Of a stretch of DNA of 64,000 nt, positions 49,733 through 58,810 are shown piece by piece. How positions within the stretch are numbered: position 1 is the stretch's first letter; every line of letters begins with the position of its first letter. This DNA comes from Hirschia sp964342355 (GTDB lineage: Bacteria > Pseudomonadota > Alphaproteobacteria > Caulobacterales > Hyphomonadaceae): positions 85,956 through 149,955 of the forward strand of contig CAYFFG010000006.1 in NCBI GenBank assembly GCA_964342355.1. Direction: 5' to 3'. The position numbers were made by a program, and so were the translations under genes. The notes under the pieces are model-generated. The model worked only from the letters and a program-made list of their open reading frames with translations, made no database searches and had not been told where the DNA came from.

Positions 49733-52420
49733 ATGGTGTCTCACGTCCCAAGTTCGGGTGCTTTGGAATACTTTTTTAATTCCGTAGAGCATCTGTTTGT
49801 GATCCTGAACGGTGAAGGCCGCGTCATACGCGCCAACTTTGCCTATCGTAAGGTCGTGGGCCCGGCGGGTGGTGCGGACGACGCCTCTTTATTTGCTCAT
49901 ATCGTTGAAACTGACCGCTCGCGTATTCAAACAGCGGTAATGAAGCTCGGGATCGGCGAGACACTTGGCGACATGCACTTTGTCATACAGGTGGGACGGG
50001 AAGTACGAGCGCTATGCGCGTCATTCTACAGAGAAGCCGAGGATGCAATTTATCTCAGCGCGCGTGACCTGACCGATCTGGATGCGGTCGAAAAACAGCG
50101 CAATGAAGCTGACGACAAACTTTCGCGTCTAGAAACGCTTGTCGGTATTGGCGCCTGGCGGATGGTTCGCGCGCAGGAATCCCATTGGTCTGCGGGGATG
50201 TACAGACTGTGCGGGTTTGACGAGGCGGCTGGATTGCCAAGTTTTGTCGAGTTTTGCGAGAAACTGGAGCAATCGGACATCAACAAGCTCAATCGTGCGC
50301 TGGAACACAGTTATGCGACCGGGCGAGCGCTGTCGTTACATCTCATGCTTGAGGTAGCTGATGGACAACGCAAGCGTATCGAGATTGCCGGTGCGCCTAT
50401 TCGTGGCATCAATGGTGAGATTACCGGATTGCAGGGCGTGGCTGTCGACAGAACTGATGTCACGAATGCGATCAAGTCGGCAATGGCGTCGAAGACATCC
50501 ACACGCGCGCTGATGGAATATGCGCCGGTCGAAATGGTCATCCTGGACAATGATCTGAGGGTTCTTGCTGTCAGTCGCGAATGGATGAAATCGACAGGTA
50601 TCGCTGAGACAGATGTCGTGGGCTTGCGGTTTAATCAATTACAGGACTTTTCCTGTTCCAGTATGCGATCATCATTCGCCAAAGTGCTTAAAGGCGAATC
50701 TATTCACGAACGTTGTACGCAGGCGTTTGTTCAGAACAAACAAGTATGGCTCAACTGGACAGCAACGCCCTGGCGTAACCACGAAGGCCGTATTTCCGGG
50801 ATCATCCTCGCGCACAACGACATCTCGGAAATGGTCGAAACCCAGAAAGAAATCGAGCTGTCTAAATCCCGCATGAGTTTTGCTCTCGGTATGACGTCGA
50901 TGATGGTCTGGGAGCTGGATTTTGTCAGCAAAACCCACAAGCTTGAAGGCGACTGGAGGGCTTTTCACGACACTGAGCCGGACTTTGAGTTTTTCTCCAA
51001 GCATGTGTTTGATGTGGTGCACCCGGCTGATAGAGCCAATGTGATAGAGCAATGGAAGCGTCACATGTCTATTGGCGCGCCTTTCCGTGTCACACACAGG
51101 ATGATTAATCCTGCAGGGCGCGAAATATGGGTGGCCTCCGTAACCAGACGTGAGCTGGATGACAACGGAAATCTAATCCGTGTCGTCGGATCTTTGCGTG
51201 ACATTACATCTGTCAGACGAACCAATCTCATGGTTGAAGCTGCCGAGCAGCGTGCGCGCGCCGCTAATGTGGCCAAATCTGCTCTTATTGAGCGCGTGGC
51301 AAGTGATGTCCGCGGACCTATCGAAAGTATGTTGAATGTCACGTCTGCTTTGAAAAGTTCAGGCATGAATGAGCATCAAACGGCACTGATCGAGATGCTT
51401 GAAGCTTCCTCTCGCATCGTACTCGATCTAATGAATGACACGCAGGATTATGCACGCTTGGGGGCTCAACAAGTCGAATTTGACCTGCAACCATTTGATT
51501 TGGGCGAATTAATTACCGGCTGTCTGGACATAGAAACTGAGTTTGCTGCGAGGCGTGGCGTTGAGCTTGAAGTCACCCGGTCGCCAACGGTGGACGCCAT
51601 CTACAGGGGCGACAGCGCGCGCATCCGAGACATTGTCGCAAGTCTTGTGAATGACGCGGTTGAGAGAAACGAGAACTACATCATTGAGTTAGAGTTAGAT
51701 GTAGAGCAAAGCGAGGAAGGTTTAGCCCTTTTTCAGTTCAGCATGACAGATGGGGCCGGACACTCGCTTGAAATCGACGAAGTCATCACGGATGAAAAGG
51801 CATACGTAGGCGGTGCTGCTGGTTTGTCAGTGGCGATCGCGACGCGCCTTATCAAGTTGATGAAAGGCTCAATTGAGATCCGTAGGACATTGGAAGGCGA
51901 GCGCTTGGTGCGTCTGGAAGTGCCACTGACGTATGAAGTAGAGCGTGACAATACAGACGGCGGACTAGGCTCAATTGCCGACCGTGTTGAAGCATTGGCG
52001 CCGGCAGTTCGGCTTGAAGGTATGTCGGTGCTGATTGCCGAAGACAATCCGCTTTATCAGCGAGTATTGGATTTGATGGCGAATGCGTTCGACCTTGATG
52101 TTCAATATGTGGAGAACGGCGAAGAGGCGATCGAAGCGGTCCGATATAAGCCATTCCATGCAATCCTGATGGATTACCACATGCCCGTTATGGACGGTCT
52201 GACCGCGACACAGAAAATTCGTGAATGGGAAAAGCAATCCAATCGTAAAGAAACACCGATTATTTTTGCGATCCCCAATTCAACACCAGACAAGGTTGCA
52301 AATGCTATCGAAGCTGGCGCACAGGCATGCATAGACAAGCCCGTGCGGCAGGAAGATCTGGTTGAACAATTGTCAAAACTGATCGCGGTGGAGACAGGCG
52401 ATCAGGAAGAGGTCGCTTAG
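49733..52420 (+). CDS. Multi-PAS hybrid histidine-kinase-like protein with degenerate kinase core
   Basis: An 895-residue cytoplasmic protein without membrane helices. Four PAS-like units occupy about 10-110, 130-245, 255-375 and 380-505. A HisKA-like helix pair follows: KSALIERVASDVRGPIES aligns with the usual KSxFLANMSHEIRTPLNG, but the phospho-accepting His is Ser524. The ATPase-like domain is degraded: the N box reads SLVNDAVERN (Asp641 at the key Asn) and the G boxes TDGAGHS and GGAAGLSV. A C-terminal receiver (about 765-890) keeps the acceptor Asp814 in ILMDYHMPVMDG. It therefore probably cannot autophosphorylate but could receive phosphate. Its stop overlaps fpr's by 4 bases. Confidence 0.9.
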   Translation: MVSHVPSSGALEYFFNSVEHLFVILNGEGRVIRANFAYRKVVGPAGGADDASLFAHIVETDRSRIQTAVMKLGIGETLGDMHFVIQVGREVRALCASFYREAEDAIYLSARDLTDLDAVEKQRNEADDKLSRLETLVGIGAWRMVRAQESHWSAGMYRLCGFDEAAGLPSFVEFCEKLEQSDINKLNRALEHSYATGRALSLHLMLEVADGQRKRIEIAGAPIRGINGEITGLQGVAVDRTDVTNAIKSAMASKTSTRALMEYAPVEMVILDNDLRVLAVSREWMKSTGIAETDVVGLRFNQLQDFSCSSMRSSFAKVLKGESIHERCTQAFVQNKQVWLNWTATPWRNHEGRISGIILAHNDISEMVETQKEIELSKSRMSFALGMTSMMVWELDFVSKTHKLEGDWRAFHDTEPDFEFFSKHVFDVVHPADRANVIEQWKRHMSIGAPFRVTHRMINPAGREIWVASVTRRELDDNGNLIRVVGSLRDITSVRRTNLMVEAAEQRARAANVAKSALIERVASDVRGPIESMLNVTSALKSSGMNEHQTALIEMLEASSRIVLDLMNDTQDYARLGAQQVEFDLQPFDLGELITGCLDIETEFAARRGVELEVTRSPTVDAIYRGDSARIRDIVASLVNDAVERNENYIIELELDVEQSEEGLALFQFSMTDGAGHSLEIDEVITDEKAYVGGAAGLSVAIATRLIKLMKGSIEIRRTLEGERLVRLEVPLTYEVERDNTDGGLGSIADRVEALAPAVRLEGMSVLIAEDNPLYQRVLDLMANAFDLDVQYVENGEEAIEAVRYKPFHAILMDYHMPVMDGLTATQKIREWEKQSNRKETPIIFAIPNSTPDKVANAIEAGAQACIDKPVRQEDLVEQLSKLIAVETGDQEEVA

Positions 52421-53238
52421 CCAGCAAAGGCTTTCTCGATGACAAATTGAGACGGAGATGCGTTTGATCCCTCTGTCAATCCGGCGTCAATACAGCACTG
52501 CTTTGTGTCCTGAAGCATGGCCATAGATCCACAGATCATCACCCGGTCAGATTCAGGATTGAGTGGCGGTACGCCCAGGTCTTCGAACATTTTACCGGAT
52601 CTGATGAGATCCGTTATACGCCCCTGGTACGGGAAGTCTTCGCGCGTACATGTCGCGTAGCGACGTAGCTTGCCCTGTGCGAGTTCGCCTAGAAATTCGT
52701 GGTTCAGCGTATCTTCAACGATTTCCTGAGAATAGGTTAGTTCGGCCACTTCACGGCAAGTGTGAGTGACAATCACTTCGTCAAATTTTTCATACGTTTC
52801 AGGGTCACGGACGACAGATGCAAACGGTGCAAAACCGGTTCCCGTAGAGAAACAATAGAGTCGCTTGCCTGGAACCAGTGCGTCGTGGACTAGCGTGCCT
52901 GTCGGCTTGCGACCAAGCAGCACTTTATCTCCAGGCTTAATGTCGCAAAGGCGGGAAGTGAGCGGACCGTCAGGCACCTTGATGGAGTAGAACTCCAGTT
53001 CTTCATCCCAAGAAGGGGAAGCGACAGAATAAGCGCGCAGCAATGGCTTGCCATTGTCACGGTAAAGGCCGATCATGACAAACTCACCTGAGCGGAAACG
53101 GAAGTGAGCTGGACGGGTCAGCCGAAACTTGAAGAGTCGGTCCGTATAGTGGTGTACGGACAACACTGTTTCTTCGGTCGGCGCATTCGGATTTGCAGGC
53201 TTTGCAGGCGTAACAGACTTTGGATCAGCCGCATCCAT
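52417..53238 (-). CDS. fpr: Ferredoxin/flavodoxin-NADP+ reductase
   Basis: A 273-residue FAD enzyme passing electrons between NADPH and ferredoxin or flavodoxin. The FAD-binding RAYSVASPSWDEELEFYSIKV-type block (RxYS) is present, then the NADP region FSTGTGFAPFASV and MICGSMAMLQDTKQC; it ends with the bacterial-type SQFVIEKAFAG. The first 20 residues (Pro/Ala-rich) extend the usual N-terminus. GGGAG precedes the ATG. A tandem direct repeat about 83-102 bases upstream might be a regulator site. Confidence 0.96.
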   Translation of the reverse strand: MDAADPKSVTPAKPANPNAPTEETVLSVHHYTDRLFKFRLTRPAHFRFRSGEFVMIGLYRDNGKPLLRAYSVASPSWDEELEFYSIKVPDGPLTSRLCDIKPGDKVLLGRKPTGTLVHDALVPGKRLYCFSTGTGFAPFASVVRDPETYEKFDEVIVTHTCREVAELTYSQEIVEDTLNHEFLGELAQGKLRRYATCTREDFPYQGRITDLIRSGKMFEDLGVPPLNPESDRVMICGSMAMLQDTKQCCIDAGLTEGSNASPSQFVIEKAFAG

Positions 53239-53591
53239 GTGGAGACTCCCTGGGAGGAATTTGGTTCAGCGCAAGCTTAGCGCTAAAAAACTTTCAGTCA
53301 TGAGCTAGGGGCATGAGCAAAAGTTTGCAACAAGTTTGCATCTAAAGTGTGGGTTTAGAGTTGGCAAACCTCATTCTAGACACAACATGATTGAAAATGC
53401 GTGTTAACGAAAAGCTTCGTGGTAATTCGCGATTTTCGGGGTGTGCCTACGTCGTTCTGTAACCTTGTTGGCGTATTGTCTGGACAATTGCGGCGCAAAA
53501 TTGGATGCCTTGCTTATCATGAACCCTCGTCTGGAGGCTGCTTGTTATCGGTTTGCATAACGAGCCCGACTATGGAAAGGACGCCCGTGTC
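53239..53591. other. Divergent intergenic region between fpr and the RND operon
   Basis: About 350 bases without a convincing gene. It must hold the promoters of fpr (minus) and of the efflux operon (plus). The visible element is a pair of AAGTTTGCA direct repeats at 53321-53340; otherwise nothing definite. Confidence 0.5.
53321..53340. promoter_or_regulatory. Tandem direct repeat AAGTTTGCA, 11-base period
   Basis: Two exact AAGTTTGCA copies at 53321-53329 and 53332-53340, one DNA turn apart, 83-102 bases upstream of the fpr start and about 250 upstream of the efflux operon. Same-face direct repeats are typical of OmpR/PhoB-type regulators; which one is unknown. Confidence 0.35.
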
Positions 53592-54716
53592 ATGTCACGG
53601 TCCATGAAAATCGCATTAGGTATTCTTGCAGCTTTCGTACTGTATTTTGCAGTACGTATGATGACGCAATCGGATGGCGACGCAAATGATCGCATTCCTG
53701 TGGCGTCTCCCAGCGCAGTGCCAACTCTTGATAAACCGGTGCCTGAAAAGCGGTCGTCTTCCAAAGACAATATTAAGGTACTCGTTCGTCAGAGTTATGC
53801 CAAGCAGCATCCAATATTTTTAACCTTCAAAGGGCGTTCGGAGCCAGCACGCGTCGTAAGCGTCAAAGCTGAAACAACAGGCGTGGTGGTTTCCGTTGGC
53901 GCCGAAGAAGGTCAGCTCGTGAATAAAGGCGATGTGCTTTGTCAGATTGAAGTGGCGAGCAGACAAGCCAGAGTGAATGAAGCCCGCGCATCGCTGGAAA
54001 CGGCACGCATTGATTATGAAGCGACAGCCCAATTAGTAGAGCAGGGATGGAAACCGCCAAACCAAAAGCTCTCAGCAAAAGCTAAACTGGATACGGCTAA
54101 AGCTGCGTTGGAAACTGCTGAGATTGAACTTTCCAAGACACGTATCAGGGCGCCTTTCTCTGGGGTTTTTGAGGTAAGACAAGCTGAAGTAGGCGACTTC
54201 CTGACACCAGGGGCTGCCTGTGGCCAGGTGTTGGACCTGGACCCATTGGTCGTTTCCGCAGACATGTCTGAAAAATATGCCGGATTATTGCAAGCAGGCG
54301 CTGAGGCTATTGCGCGCCTGGGCAAGAACTCACAAATTATTCTTGGCAGGGTGCGTTATGTGGCTTCCTCCTCTGATGAGGCCACGGGCACTTACCGCTT
54401 AGAAGTAGCCTTAGAGAATAAGGACGGGGTTCTACCTGCCGGGCAGTCCGCTGATGTGCGCATTCAGATTGGCGAGGGTCTGGCGCATCATATTTCACCA
54501 GCGCTTATCGTATATTCCGATGAAGGAGCGCCAGGTGTCCGTTACGTCGGACCAGACGAACTGGTGCAGCTCGCTCTGGTGGAAATTGTGGATAGCGATG
54601 ACGCCGGAGTTTGGGTTGGCGGACTTCCCGATGAAGCGCGCATCATTGTGCAGGGTCAGGACTACGTTCAGGAGGGCCTCAAGGTAGAGGCTGTGGCCGA
54701 AGAGGAATCCACCTGA
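53592..54716 (+). CDS. RND efflux periplasmic adaptor subunit (MFP)
   Basis: A 374-residue HlyD/AcrA-type adaptor. N-terminal membrane segment (MKIALGILAAFVLYFAV), then the lipoyl half (SVGAEEGQLVNKGDVLCQIE), a coiled-coil hairpin with ARVNEARASLETARIDYEATAQ and AKAKLDTAKAALETAEIELSKTRI, and RAPFSGVFEVRQAEVGDFLTPG. ATG 53592 follows AAGGA. The next gene starts in the stop codon (TGATG), so adaptor and pump are translationally coupled. No TolC-like channel lies nearby. Confidence 0.95.
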   Translation: MSRSMKIALGILAAFVLYFAVRMMTQSDGDANDRIPVASPSAVPTLDKPVPEKRSSSKDNIKVLVRQSYAKQHPIFLTFKGRSEPARVVSVKAETTGVVVSVGAEEGQLVNKGDVLCQIEVASRQARVNEARASLETARIDYEATAQLVEQGWKPPNQKLSAKAKLDTAKAALETAEIELSKTRIRAPFSGVFEVRQAEVGDFLTPGAACGQVLDLDPLVVSADMSEKYAGLLQAGAEAIARLGKNSQIILGRVRYVASSSDEATGTYRLEVALENKDGVLPAGQSADVRIQIGEGLAHHISPALIVYSDEGAPGVRYVGPDELVQLALVEIVDSDDAGVWVGGLPDEARIIVQGQDYVQEGLKVEAVAEEEST

Positions 54717-57700
54717 TGGACCCGTTGATCGACGGCGCAATCAATCGTGCGAGGATGGTGCTTACCGTTTTGGTATGTGCGCTGATCGCTGGCGTTGTCG
54801 TATATTCTAAACTGCCAAAGGAAGCTCAGCCGGACATCCAGGTTCCGTTTGTAACGGTTGTCATTCCTCTTGAAGGTATTTCGCCTGAGGACGCTGAACG
54901 TCTGCTCATTCGGCCGACCGAAACGGAATTACAGTCCATTGAAGGCTTAAAACGGATGGATGCGGCGGCTTTAGATGGCGCCGCACAGATCTTTCTTGAA
55001 TTTGAAATAACGGCCGATATTGAACAGGCGCTCGTCGATGTTCGCGAAAAAGTTGATATGGCGAAACGCGAGTATCCGGATGACACCCGTGAGCCGGTCA
55101 TCCAGGAAGCCAACACATCTCTAACGCCGGTCGCTATCGTCAATTTGTATGGGGACATGCCAGAGCGAGGGCTCTATCGCCTCGCACGTGAGCTTCAAGA
55201 CACGATAGAAGTTATTCCAGGTGTGCTTGAAGCCAACATAAACGGCGAACGCGAAGAAGTGCTGGAGATTATTGTCGACCCGGTGAAGCTGGAAACGTAC
55301 AATATTTCCTATCAGGAAATCTCTAACACCATCCAGGCAAACAACCGCCTTATCCCCGCTGGCCGTATCGACATGGGCGAGGGCCGTTATTCTGTTAAGA
55401 TACCAGGTTTGATAGAAACGGCGGAAGATGCGTTTAATCTACCGCTACGCCGAAATGGTGATGCGATTGTGCGTCTGCAGGATGTCGCCGAAATCCGGCG
55501 CACGTTCAAAGACCGTGAAGTTTATGCCCGATTTAACGGGCGCCCGGCGGTTGCCGTAGAGATCATCAAACGCTCTGGCGCCAATATTCTCGATACTGTC
55601 GATGCTGTTCGTGTGGAATTGGAGAAACTCCAGTCGACATGGCCGGAAACTGTGGAAGTGGAGATAACGTCCGATCAGTCCAAGACGATTGGCGACCAGC
55701 TAGGGACTTTAGAAAGCTCGATTATCACGGCTGTTGTTCTGGTGATGATTATTGTCGTGGCGGCGCTTGGGTTGCGTTCTGCGATGCTGGTTGGAATTTC
55801 AATTCCCGCTAGTTTCCTGATGGGTTTCTTGTGGCTTGGATTGGCTGGGTACACAGTCAATATGATGGTGTTGTTCGGGTTGCTGATTGCGGTCGGTATT
55901 CTGGTTGATGGCGCTATCGTTATTGTTGAGTACGCCGATAGAAAAATGGCTGAAGGGTTAGACAAAGCAGAAGCTTTCGGTCTGGCCGGCAAACGCATGT
56001 TCTGGCCGATTGTCGCCTCAAATGCCACGACATTAGCAGCGTTCCTACCATTTCTTTTCTGGAACTCCATCGCCGGAAAATTCATGAGCTATCTGCCGAT
56101 AACGTTGATATTCGTGCTTGTGTCTTCTTTGCTGATGGCTTTGATTTTCTTGCCGGTATTGGGAAGTGTCGTTGGCGGTCGGGCAAAAAGTTCTGCTGAA
56201 AACGACGAAGCTTTGAGAGATTTATCCGGGGCAGACGGCGATCCGTTAAGAGCGCCTGGTTTTATTGGTTTTTATGCGCGCCTCATTGCGGGCCTGATTC
56301 AATGTCCTATCAAGGTCACATTGACGGTTATTGCTGTGATGATCGGGGTGTTTTTCTGGTTTGGCAGCACGCAACACAAGTCAGTTTTCTTCCTTGATGC
56401 GGAGCCTGAGCAGTTATTTGTTTACGTCGGCGCGCAAGGAAACATTTCTGCTGATGAAGAGTATGAAATTGTACGCCGGGCTGAAGACCTGATCCTATCC
56501 GTTGAGGGTGTCACAGCTATCTCTACGACATCTGGGAAGGGCGCTGGTTCCCAAAGCTTTGGTGATGGCACCGGATCCATTCCAATCGACACCATTGGGC
56601 GCATCCTCGTAGATGTGGACTCAAATGCGCCAGGTGTGGATGGAAAGCTCGTTGAGCAAGATATACGTGACCGCCTATCAAGTTTTGTCGGCGGACATAT
56701 CGAAGTTGCAGAACTCGAACAGGGGCCACCTACTGGTAAGGATGTTCAGATTGTTGTGACATCTAATGATGAGGCGGCGTTGCTGGATGTCACTAATCAA
56801 GTCCGCGCCAAGCTCGACTCAATGGATGGGCTGGTGGACATTGAAGACACGCGTCCGCTTCCGGGAACGGAGTGGCGACTTGAAGTGGACCGTGAACGCG
56901 CCGCACAGTATGGCGCGAGTGTTGCTGAAGTCGGCGGTCTCGTACAATTGGTGACAAACGGTATTTTGGTCGGGCGATATCGCCCGGATGATGCGCGCGA
57001 TGAAGTCGATATCCGCGTGAGACTCCCTGCCGAAGTTCGGTCGCTGGAAACATTAGATTCCCTAAAGCTTGCCACACCATCAGGGCCAACGCCAATATCC
57101 ACCTTTGTTGAACGCGTGCCTGCGCCACGGTTGGACAAGATTGATCGTCGTAACGGCAAACGAATCTACACGCTTCGTGCGAATGCAGCCGAAGCGGGGA
57201 CGGGCGACATCAAAGTTGCTGAGATTTCAAAATGGCTGGCGCAACAGTCTTTTCCTGAAACTGTTGATGTTGGGTTTGAAGGGTCTGCGGAAGACCAACA
57301 AGATGCAGGAGCTTTTTTCCAGGCGGCTGCGTTCGGCGTGCTCTTTATGATGGGAGTGATTTTGTTGTGGGAGTTTAACAACTTCTACCATGTCGCACTA
57401 ACGTTGTCGTCGGTCATTCTCTCAACTGTTGGCGTGCTGATTGGCCTGCAAATTGGCTTGGACTATATTTCTTTCATCATGACCGGGACTGGCGTTGTTG
57501 CGTTGGCGGGTATCGTTGTGAACAACAACATTGTTCTGATCGACACCTTCCAACGCCTTTATGCAGAGTCTGGTAATGCGCAGGACGCTGCTATTCGGAC
57601 AGCATCTCAGCGCCTGCGTCCAATTTTATTGACCACAGGCACAACAATTTGCGGTCTGCTGCCTATGACCGTTCAGTTGAATATCAATTTCGGAGCGGGA

Positions 57701-57970
57701 ACTATAGCGCAAGGTGGGCCTGCTTCGGAATGGTGGGTGCCACTTTCAACTGTGATTGTTTATGGGCTTGGTTTTTCAACTTTTGTCACATTGGTGGTCA
57801 CCCCTGTCTGGCTCGCTGCCCCAGAAAAGATGGGGCGTTGGCGCAAGCGGATGGTCAATCGTTTTTTCCCTGGGACCCAATCGCCGTCTCTTGAAAAGGA
57901 ACTTTTCGGAGAAGATGGGGCCGGTGAAGAAAAAGTGCGTCGACCGGAACCAATTGCGGCGAACGGCTGA
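54716..57970 (+). CDS. RND efflux transporter permease
   Basis: A 1084-residue inner-membrane pump of the AcrB/HAE1-type superfamily with 12 transmembrane helices, two large periplasmic loops, and VPFVTVVIPLEGISPEDAERL near the start. In TM4 the sequence is GILVDGAIVIVEY: only one of the two proton-relay aspartates is kept (Asp398; the next position is Gly399), a variation seen in other RND branches. The C-terminal half has the second TM set with VVALAGIVVNNNIVLIDTF. It forms an operon with the adaptor (TGATG overlap). The substrate is not predictable. Confidence 0.95.
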   Translation: MDPLIDGAINRARMVLTVLVCALIAGVVVYSKLPKEAQPDIQVPFVTVVIPLEGISPEDAERLLIRPTETELQSIEGLKRMDAAALDGAAQIFLEFEITADIEQALVDVREKVDMAKREYPDDTREPVIQEANTSLTPVAIVNLYGDMPERGLYRLARELQDTIEVIPGVLEANINGEREEVLEIIVDPVKLETYNISYQEISNTIQANNRLIPAGRIDMGEGRYSVKIPGLIETAEDAFNLPLRRNGDAIVRLQDVAEIRRTFKDREVYARFNGRPAVAVEIIKRSGANILDTVDAVRVELEKLQSTWPETVEVEITSDQSKTIGDQLGTLESSIITAVVLVMIIVVAALGLRSAMLVGISIPASFLMGFLWLGLAGYTVNMMVLFGLLIAVGILVDGAIVIVEYADRKMAEGLDKAEAFGLAGKRMFWPIVASNATTLAAFLPFLFWNSIAGKFMSYLPITLIFVLVSSLLMALIFLPVLGSVVGGRAKSSAENDEALRDLSGADGDPLRAPGFIGFYARLIAGLIQCPIKVTLTVIAVMIGVFFWFGSTQHKSVFFLDAEPEQLFVYVGAQGNISADEEYEIVRRAEDLILSVEGVTAISTTSGKGAGSQSFGDGTGSIPIDTIGRILVDVDSNAPGVDGKLVEQDIRDRLSSFVGGHIEVAELEQGPPTGKDVQIVVTSNDEAALLDVTNQVRAKLDSMDGLVDIEDTRPLPGTEWRLEVDRERAAQYGASVAEVGGLVQLVTNGILVGRYRPDDARDEVDIRVRLPAEVRSLETLDSLKLATPSGPTPISTFVERVPAPRLDKIDRRNGKRIYTLRANAAEAGTGDIKVAEISKWLAQQSFPETVDVGFEGSAEDQQDAGAFFQAAAFGVLFMMGVILLWEFNNFYHVALTLSSVILSTVGVLIGLQIGLDYISFIMTGTGVVALAGIVVNNNIVLIDTFQRLYAESGNAQDAAIRTASQRLRPILLTTGTTICGLLPMTVQLNINFGAGTIAQGGPASEWWVPLSTVIVYGLGFSTFVTLVVTPVWLAAPEKMGRWRKRMVNRFFPGTQSPSLEKELFGEDGAGEEKVRRPEPIAANG

Positions 57971-58002
57971 AAAACTCAAAGAATAAATTTGCAAGAAGTT
58001 GG

Positions 58003-58028
58003 CTCACACAAAGTCAATTGAGTGTGAG
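58003..58028. repeat. Inverted repeat between the RND pump and msrA
   Basis: CTCACAC and GTGTGAG form 7-bp arms with a 12-base spacer, 32 bases after the pump stop and 50 before msrA. There is no U-tract, so it is not an obvious terminator; it could be an operator or an RNA processing hairpin. Confidence 0.35.
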
Positions 58029-58078
58029 AAAGTGCGCGAGCTGGTTGTAATTTCTAAGAGCAATGGCTTACTGGCATT

Positions 58079-58711
58079 ATGATGAAACGCTACAAATTAC
58101 TCGCCGCCACATTCCTGACGCTAGCAGCTTGTTCGCCCTCCTCGGCGGAAAAGGCTAGTGCGCCTGTTAATGTCGAAGACACGAAGACCGCAGTTTTTGC
58201 TGGCGGTTGTTTCTGGTGTGTCGAAGCAGATTTTGACAAGGTTGATGGTGTCGTTGAAACGATTTCGGGGTTTGCTGGCGGTCATGTCGACAATCCGTCC
58301 TACAAGCAGGTGACCTATACGGATACTGGCCACTATGAAGTCGTTCAGGTGCGTTATAACCCTGCTGAAGTTTCTTACAGTGAATTAGTAGAATACTTCT
58401 GGCGTCATGTGGATCCGACGGATCCAGGCGGGCAATTCTGTGACCGAGGTGACAGTTATCGTACTGCTATCTTTGCGTCTGACGAGCAGGAATTGGTAGT
58501 TGCCGAACGTTCGAAAGCTAAATTGTCAGAGTCGGGCATTTTGTTGGAGCCGGTGGTGACTCCCATCATTTTGGATGACCAATTCTGGCCCGCGGAAGCA
58601 TATCACCAAGACTATTATAAAAAGAATCCTTTACGCTATCGCTACTACCGGACAGGTTGTGGCAGAGATCGCCGTGTAAAAGAGGTCTGGAAAAACGAAG
58701 CGACGCACTAA
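58079..58711 (+). CDS. msrA: Peptide-methionine (S)-S-oxide reductase, lipoprotein form
   Basis: A 210-residue repair enzyme reducing methionine-S-sulfoxide. The lipoprotein signal has lipobox LAAC, placing it in the periplasm rather than the cytosol. The catalytic motif is AGGCFWCVEADF (Cys of GCFW), with SGFAGGHVDNPSYKQV, TGHYEVVQV and DPTDPGGQFCDRGDSYRTAIF. Resolving cysteines are likely in the C-terminal TGCGRDR. Two ATG codons in tandem open the gene. A terminator follows at 58757. Confidence 0.95.
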   Translation: MMKRYKLLAATFLTLAACSPSSAEKASAPVNVEDTKTAVFAGGCFWCVEADFDKVDGVVETISGFAGGHVDNPSYKQVTYTDTGHYEVVQVRYNPAEVSYSELVEYFWRHVDPTDPGGQFCDRGDSYRTAIFASDEQELVVAERSKAKLSESGILLEPVVTPIILDDQFWPAEAYHQDYYKKNPLRYRYYRTGCGRDRRVKEVWKNEATH

Positions 58712-58756
58712 GCCTGCCGCGTTCTATTGTTTGGTTAGCTTCTTACGTGGCAAACC

Positions 58757-58786
58757 GTATCTTCATTGTGAAGAATACAGTTTTTT
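58757..58786 (+). terminator. Intrinsic terminator of msrA
   Basis: GTATCTTC pairs with GAAGAATAC (8 bp with one bulged A) around ATTGT and is followed by AG then six T residues on the plus strand. It lies 46 bases past msrA, before the convergent glycosyltransferase end. Confidence 0.7.
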
Positions 58787-58810
58787 GTACATCCAAGCTC
58801 GCAAAATTCA

